Positions 57,189-64,000 of a DNA stretch of 64,000 nucleotides are shown here, piece after piece; within the stretch, counting starts at the first letter, position 1; every line of letters begins with the position of its first letter. The DNA comes from Celoporthe dispersa. Taxonomy: Eukaryota > Ascomycota > Sordariomycetes > Diaporthales > Cryphonectriaceae. The translations under genes were made by a program, and so were the position numbers. The stretch covers positions 730,001 through 794,000 of the forward strand of contig WAID01000007.1 of the NCBI GenBank assembly GCA_016584495.1, in the 5' to 3' direction. The notes beneath the pieces were generated by a model. It made no database searches. It was not told the origin of the DNA and saw only the letters and a list, made by a program, of their open reading frames with translations.

Positions 57189-57904
57189 ATGTTGGAACCA
57201 TACGTGAGCTCACCGGCCATGAGCTCCCCGCCCCAGCAGCCACCACCGCTGCTCTCCAGCCTCAACACCCAGCACCTCGACACCACCAGCCGCACCTTCG
57301 GCCTCAGCATACAGGAGCTCCACGACCTCAAGCGCCACGCCGTCGCCGCCAAGGAGACCGCCTACTGCCCCTACAGCAAGTTCCGCGTCGGCGCCGTCGT
57401 CCTCACCAAGCTCGGTACCTACATCCCCGGCGCCAACGTCGAGAACGCCTCGTACCCTGTGGGCACCTGTGCCGAGCGTGTCGCCTTCAACAGGGCGATC
57501 ACTGATGGGCACCGCGACTTCAAGGCTGTCGCCGTGGCCACGGATATCTCGCCCCCGCGAGCCCCTGCGGCATGTGCAGACAGACGTGAGTAGTAGTGGT
57601 GGCGGTAGCCCTCTCTCCTCAGCCGCTCCAGATCGTGCTGCTGACTGACTGAGACGCGTGTGTGCAGGATTCGGGAGTTCTGTGAGCTGCAGATACCGGT
57701 GCTGATGTTCGACAAGGCCGGGGACTACTGCGTGTTACGCCTGGAAGAGGTGAGCAGCTCCTGCGCGCATTATCAACCCCCACACAGGGAAGCCCTGTTG
57801 CCCGCACGCTTTTTGTTCGCTGACTCTGGAGAATCTCCTAGTTGCTTCCCTTGTCCTTTGGACCACCTTGGCAGAGACCTGGGGCGGTTCAGGAGAACCC
57901 TTGA
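57189..57904 (+). CDS. Cytidine deaminase (pyrimidine salvage), one frame disruption
   Basis: Zinc enzyme converting cytidine/deoxycytidine to uridine forms in the cytosol. Exons 57189-57585, 57668-57749 and 57842-57904; with one base added the total is exactly 181 codons (180 residues). Signature blocks: AYCPYSKFRVGAVVLT, GANVENASYPVGTCAERVAF (CAE with catalytic Glu), then the second zinc motif PCGMCRQ, reached only if the C5 run at 57552-57556 is read as C6. Then IREFCELQIPVLMFD and the last exon LLPLSFGPPWQ. Intron 2 ends in CTGAC...CTAG. An alternative Met eleven codons in would remove MLEPYVSSPA. The short first-exon frame ending ACADRRE is an artefact of the frame break. Confidence 0.92.
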
Positions 57905-59393
57905 AGAGAAAGAAGGAGCAGGAAAGGGATTTATCAGCAGCTCGCCCGCCATGACTGACAGTATTGAATAGACTTGGGGGGGGGGGGGCGGGTAGGAAAA
58001 TCTGAGCATACTTATGACTGGGCTAATTCCTCCCGTTTCCCGTGGTGAAAATGGTGAGGCTCTATGCGTCGGCTCAGATCGGGTTGTGTTTTCCACCAAA
58101 GCCAGCAGCAGCCGCCGTGTTCAAAGTCCGTCCTTGTGTGACTTGTGCATTGTTGTGTTACACCCTTGGCTGGAGCAGAGCCCGACTACCTAGGTACACA
58201 CGAAAGTCATGAGCGATTTTTTTTACTCACGACGCGGCTACCACAGCCCAGGGTGAGATTCGAGGGATCATGAGCACTTCATCTTGCACAGCGTCAACAT
58301 ACCAACCTGGACCAGACATGCTGTTTCCTGAGCCTTAGGGTGACTGTTCCCGGCCGCCTCTGTACGGAGACCATGCTCATATTAGACCGGCGGCAATTTT
58401 TTGACTTGGCGGCATGATCAACACTGCAGCTGGTGAAGACTCGGGCGGAAAGCGAGCCTTGGGGAACAGACTACAAGACTGCGACTTCGGTTCGTTGCGA
58501 TGCCGACACCGGGCGGTACCAGCCCTGCTTCTCATGATGGACAGGATGGCCGGGTGGTACGCCAAGATACTCAACTGATGCTTCCACAGGAAGCCATCAC
58601 TAGCATTTCCCACAGGGCGTCGTGCGCCATTCTGTGGGCCTCCGCTAGCATGTAACCTGAAAAACCATTCACGGCGCAACGTACCCAGTAGGCATACCAC
58701 TGCACACGCCCCATGTCTTTTGAGAGGTGCACAATCTCATATCCAGGGCGGTGCTGTGGGTCTGTGGCGTAGAGTATACAGCTGAACTCGGGTAAGAAGG
58801 AGAAAACAAGGCTGCAAGGAGGCTGACTTGACTGGCTCTGAGCGCACCAACTAGTCGTCTTGAAAAAGCTTCTTGAAAAGTGCACAAAAGCGTCAAGATC
58901 AGCCTAGGCAAGGTTTCTGCACTTTTTCTTTTTCTTCCCGCCCCCCTCCCTCCCATCAGCCACGTCACTGACCTCATTATGTCCCATTCGGTCAGGAAAG
59001 TGCTCTTTCATGCGGCACATGCGTGGCGCTTAAACTTCTCAGAAAGTGAAGTTATGCTGGGGTGGACTGTCGTCCGGTCGCGGCGTCGAGCATATGGTCG
59101 GTGAGAGTCACTGTCTGTTCGCCGAGGCGAGAATATTACACCTGAGTGGACGTTGCAGAGAATGAAGTATGTATAAAATGCCTAGCCGTCTGTCTGGAGA
59201 CTCTCCTCTCCAACCTCGGACTCATTGCACACACACACTCATACAGAACCTCAACTTAACTTTTCTCACCATTGACTTTATTTTGGGGGCACTTTCTAGA
59301 CTTTGGTTATTGGTAATTGTATTTTCTCTTCTTCTTCTTCATCCTTTCTTTGTTGGTCACTACGCAATGACAGTGTAGCAAGACCCTTTTCCG
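57905..59393. other. Intergenic region between cytidine deaminase and membrane-protein genes
   Basis: About 1.5 kb with a G run (57977-57988) and a T run (58218-58225). Minus-strand open frames at 58377-58977 overlap each other in different frames without domains and are not supported. Confidence 0.5.
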
Positions 59394-60339
59394 ATGGGGT
59401 ATGGTTTGGAGACTCTCACAAGCGCCCTGGGTCGGCTCCAGGGGCGGTGCCACTGGGCATCCCGACTTGCCAATGTCGTCTCATGTAGCGTGATGATCGG
59501 CTGCGCCGTCTTCGACCCCATCAGCGCCACTGAAGGTCATCGGTACTGCAACGTGTGAGTCTTGAGACTGCGACGAGCGGCCTGTCACTAGCTGCCTCCC
59601 CTCGCCATGTCTGTCATGCACCCATCTCACCTGGTTTCGCAGTCTCCTCCCCGCGTTCGCGGTCTCTGCGGTGGTCTGGCACCTGTTGAACCTCGACGCA
59701 CTTCTCAGGCGAGTCCCCCTTCAAGTGCCCTCTCTCCGTGTTGGGTCAGTTCTCTGACCACCACTGACCACTTGCGCGCACGGCAGAGCTGGATGCTACA
59801 CTGGGCCCCCAGGTTTGGTTCTCCTCTTGGTCATCGCCATCTTCGCAGGCCCCTTCCGGACGGACCTGGTCGCCTGGCTCCCGCTTTACATCACCACGCT
59901 GAGCCTGATGACGGCATCTGTCGCACACATCATGGACTGGCCCCCTCCCGCGACGGACGCTACCTCCGACCGTATCGATCTCGAGAACCAGGACGGCACC
60001 GAGACCGACAATCAGGAAGGAGGCCCACCCAGCCCTGCGGTGGTCCGCTGGATGAGTGAGCTTCCTTCCAGGTACGTCTTCGGCCTGGACTACTACCACC
60101 ACGACGCCCGCCTGGCCTCGCACTCCGACAGGAGGTCCGGCACCACAATGTCCCTCTCCAGCACACCGGGCCATGCCAGACCGTCGTGGGGATCGCGCGT
60201 CCTCGGCTTCTGGCTCGACCCGCTCGCTTTGGTCCTTGGTCGGCAGAGGCCGCCACCCCGGAGGTTGAGCGATGATTCTTTGGACGAGCCTTTGGACCCT
60301 TACCACGACGACGTTGTGCCCGCCGACGAAGACCCGTGA
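59394..60339 (+). CDS. Unrecognised small membrane protein with a GC-AG intron
   Basis: Exons 59394-59554, 59643-59708 and 59787-60339 total exactly 260 codons (259 residues). Hydrophobic segments: ANVVSCSVMIGCAVFD, LLPAFAVSAVVWHLLNL, GLVLLLVIAIFAGPF and LVAWLPLYITTLSLMTASVA, so three or four spans in the first 115 residues. A polar, probably cytosolic tail follows (EGGPPSPAVVRWMSELPSRY, SDRRSGTTMSLSSTPG, ending DDVVPADEDP). Intron 1 is GTGAGT...CAG. Intron 2 begins GCGAGT after CTTCTCAG and ends CGGCAG with CTGAC branch sites, a GC-AG intron. The start ATG 59394 follows a CT-rich leader. I recognise no family and infer no function beyond membrane location. Confidence 0.65.
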
Positions 60340-61344
60340 CGGCCGTCCTGTACACACACTTGGAGGCTTCGCAATTTGGTTTGACTGGCCCTCCAGCTCC
60401 TCGGATGCACATCCAAAGCGTCCCTCTAGATCAAAGAACGACGACTGTATGGTAGTTTTCAGGCGGACAGGCCCTTTTCGGTATACGGCACGATTAATGC
60501 GGCTTGTTCTCCTGTTTTCTTTTCTTGTGGTTTTTGGTTGCCTTCCTTTTTTGGTCATTTCTTCCCCCCTTGTGCTACTCACACAATACGGATTGGTTTT
60601 CTCGACACTGCCAACAACCATCACCCGACATTCTGGCCAGGCCGAAGGATACATTTTGGTCTGTCTTTGGATCCACCCTATATTGGATTATTGGTTCGCT
60701 TGTCTCGATATCTTGGGACGAGTGTTGTGTGCCGAAGAGGCCCAGTGAGAAGGGAAGGGGGGGGTCAAGCTCGGGATTTAGTCTCTCTTGGCGGTACAGT
60801 TTGTTGGATTCGGTCGGTGTATCATATATATGGTGTTATGGCGTATGGGCATTAGGTCGAGGCTGATGAATGCATTGATGTCCCTACCTTTTGGTGCACA
60901 CACGAACATGTCCATCCCTTGAAACGCCCAAGCCTACGAAACGTGAGGCTAGCAAGTCAAGTGAGCGCCTTCAATGTCAAACGACATGGCATGTACATAG
61001 TAGAACGCACCGTAGCAGAGAGGACCCTAACCTCGGTGACGCTCCGTCTCGGCGGTACCCACAAACACCCGGCGACACAGAGCAGGGAGTCGGTGCCCGA
61101 GCAGTGGGAGCGGTGCGGACCGGGCCCCGCAAGATAAAGTGCAGAGTAGTCAGTCGCGTACCATAGGAGCACCGTGGCAGGAAAGGGTCAAGTGACCCGT
61201 GGCGACCCCAGCCTGAGTGGGGGAGGAGGCGTAGAGTTCCACTCTGGGAGCGACATAGTTGGGCATAAGGGACCCGCTGTGCGGCACGGGTGCGACCCCC
61301 CCTGAGAAGGAAAGCTGGGGAAGGACTCCAGCCTTTTTGCCTCC

Positions 61345-61366
61345 TTCTCTCTCTCTCTCTCTCTCT
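61345..61366. repeat. CT microsatellite
   Basis: Perfect (CT)n in non-coding DNA. Confidence 0.9.
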
Positions 61367-61949
61367 TGCGGGGCGTGAGACACTGGCAGCTGGGCCATGG
61401 CCGTTCGGGGCTCCTTGGAGGAGATGTATTGTGTTCCAAATCATTATCTGTGGATCAACGGATGAACTGTCCCCTCTGAGGCGAGGCATTCCTTCTTGAT
61501 CCCCCAACTTGTATGTAGGTGAGGTGGTTGGGGCCGCACGCCAGATACCCTGTCGTCGTGTAAGGTCGTGCCCTCCTCACCAGGCCCCGGAGAGAATCGT
61601 CCAGGCGTCCTCTTGGTTCCGAGCCGCGTTACCCGCCGCGGAGAAGGACAAGTCAGAAAAAGAAAGAGAAAAGAAAAAAAAAAAAGAAAGAATAGACGAC
61701 ACCAGATCGCCGTGAATCACGATGTACCGCATAGAAATCTGTCCTGTAACGTCGCCTCCCCCTCTCCTCTGTCGGACCCCACCGCATGGCTTGCGTGGGA
61801 TGTCCATCAATCCTCTTTGATGGCCAGGTATTGCGGTGAGAGGGTGGGTTGGCTATGCGCATAAACGTGAGGGATCGAAGTACAGCAACCCAGGTCCCAT
61901 GAACCATGGCGCTACGCCACCTTGTAGTCATGCCGTCTCCATCTCTCTT

Positions 61950-61950
61950 G

Positions 61951-61987
<37 letters not shown>
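61950..61987. repeat. Compound CT/TG microsatellite
   Basis: (CT)n running into (TG)n. Confidence 0.95.
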
Positions 61988-63587
61988 CGCTCCCGCTCAT
62001 CCTCTCAGTTTGTCTTGCTGGCTGGTCACATGGATCGGAGATCGCTCCAACTCGTAGTGAGCGTGACGTCGTCGGCCCGTGATCCAGAGCTGATGGAGGC
62101 AGAGGCTGAGGGTAGTAATGTTGTATTCGGTCCAGTAAAACCGAACCGAACAGGCCTGTCGTCGCAGCAGGTGCTCCCCTGTCCTCTCTGTGCGTTGGGT
62201 GGTTGCATGCATGATCTAATATATTGGGGCACTATATGCAGCATCAAGAACAGGCAGTAACTCCTCTTGTATGCGATGGTGACGATTTCTGAAATAGCGG
62301 TGGCTCCTTCTTGATCGCTGATAGCCCCCCACCCCCTCCCCCCCAAGTTAAAGCAGAGAAAAGGGGCACTTACACAAGGCAGTCGCAGTGGTCAAGAGTC
62401 CCTGGCGCACCGTTGTCGGTCCCGCTTGGCCCTGTAGAGCATCTCCAATCAACGCTGCCAGTGCCTGACTCCAGGGTCCTCGTCCCCTTCCGATCCGAGT
62501 TCTGTATCCACTTTTTGACCCCGCTGTCAGGCGTAGTGATCACCTGCTGGCGCCCCCCCCCCCCAAGTGAAGGCCATCACCGTGCTAACTGTATAGCGTA
62601 TCAGTGTATGTACCTGCCGGCTTGCTCAGGTAGGCAGTAGCAAGGAGATCAGCATAAACCGTTTGGCCCCGAGGCCCCTAAGCATCATCCCCCCAGCGAC
62701 AAGCGACAACCCCTCCTCTCTGCCTTTCTCTCCCCCACAGACAGAATTCCAGACGCTGCCCGCCACAAGTATTGATTTAACCGCCTCCGCTCTCTCGACT
62801 CAACTCGTCATCGTTGACCCCTCCCCCCCCAACCCCCCAAAAAAAACGACCTCCCCTTACAGACAGATAACCTTCCAGCCTTTACCAACCACCACACACG
62901 TGCGGTAGCAGGTGGCCCTCTTGCTTGTGGTACCAACAAGGCTCGTCAATCGCCAGAGCCAGCGAGCGATCTGGAGGCGACAAAACAAACGTCTCGGTCG
63001 ACGTGTCACGCAGGTGCGAGGGTTAACGGAGGAGAGGATGAGCTGAGATGGTTCAAGGCTTCGCGTTGGGTTCAGGACGACTATAACGCAGACACAAACA
63101 CCCGATCTGCGCTCTCTGGTCCAGGCAGTCCGTCTGGCAACGTGTCGACCTCGGACACCTCGAGCCCTCACACGATCAAGACCCAGCTGCTGGCTCTCTC
63201 CATCCTCCCAGGTCAAAAACTTTCCAACTCACCGCCATACCGCGTATGCCTGGTGGTCGTGGTTGTGTCGTCTGGTCCCGAGCACTGCAGTGTACTCCGT
63301 ACAGGCACCCCCTGGCCCGCCAGCCGCGCTCGCTAAGGTAGCAGGGTCCCTCGCCCGACCGCCTCGTCCAGGAATCCTACATACACACCCAAGTCCGGCC
63401 TCAGCCTGGCCCTTCGGCCAGTCACCATTATCGAGCACACCAGCGATAGCAGTCTTCTCGTCCCCTGCGACCAAGGCGGGCCTCTCAGCTTGCCTCTCGC
63501 CCTCCCTCCCTCTCTCTCTCCATCTCTCCATGTCCATGACTTCGCGGTGACGCTCTTGGCCAGCCCAGACCGGGGGACATCGCCATC

Positions 63588-64000
63588 ATGGAGTCCGTTC
63601 CTGAGACCGAGAAGCTCGAGGAGTTTCGGCCTGCACCTCTTCCCACACTCCGCCTCCAGCACTCCAACTATACCCTCCAGCCTTCATCCTCTTCCACCTC
63701 TGCCACCGCTTCCGACCTCGACTCTCCCCGAAAACCTCCCACCATGCGGCGCTCCACCGACCCTTCACCCGCCTCCCCCGTCTCTCCCACCTGGAATGCC
63801 GCCGCCCTCCCCTACCGGCCGAGAACCACCTCGCCCCTATCAGGCAACCACGTGAGGTCCAAGTCGGCCGCCACGCTGGTTCCCCGCCCATGGGGCGGGC
63901 ACAGTCGCTGCCCGGCGTGAACGGGCTGGGCCACATCCTCATCCCTCGACCCGAGAGCCCCTCGGGGTCTCCTCATCGGGCTCGTGCCATGCGGAAGCCC
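63588..64000 (+). CDS. Ser/Pro-rich protein, N-terminal part, cut by right edge, one frame disruption
   Basis: Starts MESVPETEKLEEFRPAPLPT after a long C/T-rich leader, then a Ser/Thr/Pro-rich segment (SSSSTSATASDLDSPRKPP, RRSTDPSPASPVSP). The frame closes early unless the C4 run at 63882-63885 is read as C5. With that base it continues PPMGRAQSLPGVNGLGHILI, PRPESPSGSPHRARAMRKP to the window end. The continuation looks like a phospho-regulated, disordered N-terminus of a larger protein. I cannot name it from this portion. Confidence 0.6.

Larger units (their letters stand above)
60340..63587. other. Long intergenic region before the last gene
   Basis: About 3.2 kb. Has a CT microsatellite (61345-61366), an A-rich run (61672-61685), a CT/TG compound repeat (61950-61987) and C runs at 62335-62344 and 62557-62566. 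The C/T-rich portion from about 62650 to 63587 may be a long leader, possibly with an intron, for the following gene. No coding sequence supported. Confidence 0.5.

Noticed and set aside
58377..58977. Overlapping minus-strand open frames of about 100 codons
   Set aside because: Three overlapping frames with unrelated composition and no motif; most likely chance.

Overview
This window is nuclear DNA from a filamentous ascomycete (Pezizomycotina, probably Sordariomycetes-like; the placement is inference). The signs are gene-dense but non-operonic organisation on both strands, many 50-130 nt introns with GTRNGT donors, CTRAC-type branch sites and YAG acceptors, GC-rich third codon positions, CT-rich leaders, and typical families such as KDM1 with a C-terminal HMG box, tricalbin, CRH-type GH16 and a fungal ELMO protein. 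I recognise no tRNA, rRNA, CRISPR array, intact transposon or viral gene.

Layout. 0-7 kb: a CaM-kinase (minus, cut by the left edge), a UBE2W-type E2 and the HOPS/CORVET SM protein VPS33. 8-19 kb: KDM1/LSD1 histone demethylase, then mitochondrial ATP synthase gamma (minus) and DNA topoisomerase I (plus), which share a divergent promoter region. 20.8-32.4 kb: a more accessory-looking block with two unrecognised membrane proteins, a secreted GPI-type GH16 transglycosylase, an OTT_1508-like deaminase-fold protein and a small C2H2 zinc-finger protein, separated by long AT-richer spacers. 33.5-44 kb: tricalbin (ER-plasma membrane tether), the U2AF small subunit, an unlisted coding-like relic just behind it, and an oxysterol-binding-protein homologue. 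47-64 kb: a large conserved protein of unknown function, a stand-alone GRF zinc-finger protein, an ELMO-domain protein, cytidine deaminase, a small membrane protein with a GC-AG intron, and the 5' part of an unknown Ser/Pro-rich protein running off the right edge.

The genes do not form one pathway. Loose themes are membrane traffic and contact sites (VPS33, tricalbin, OSBP homologue, ELMO), chromatin and DNA topology (KDM1, TOP1, GRF protein) and cell-wall remodelling (CRH).

The most striking property is technical or genomic: at least a dozen single-base frame disruptions, mostly in C/G homopolymers, interrupt otherwise well-formed genes (KDM1, TOP1 x3, tricalbin x2, the 47 kb gene x2, GRF, ELMO, cytidine deaminase, C2H2, the last gene). 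Compensating each by one base gives reading frames of exact codon multiples in the multi-exon genes I totalled. Uncorrected assembly errors are the simplest explanation. Coordinates below span the whole gene including introns; exon coordinates are in the evidence text.
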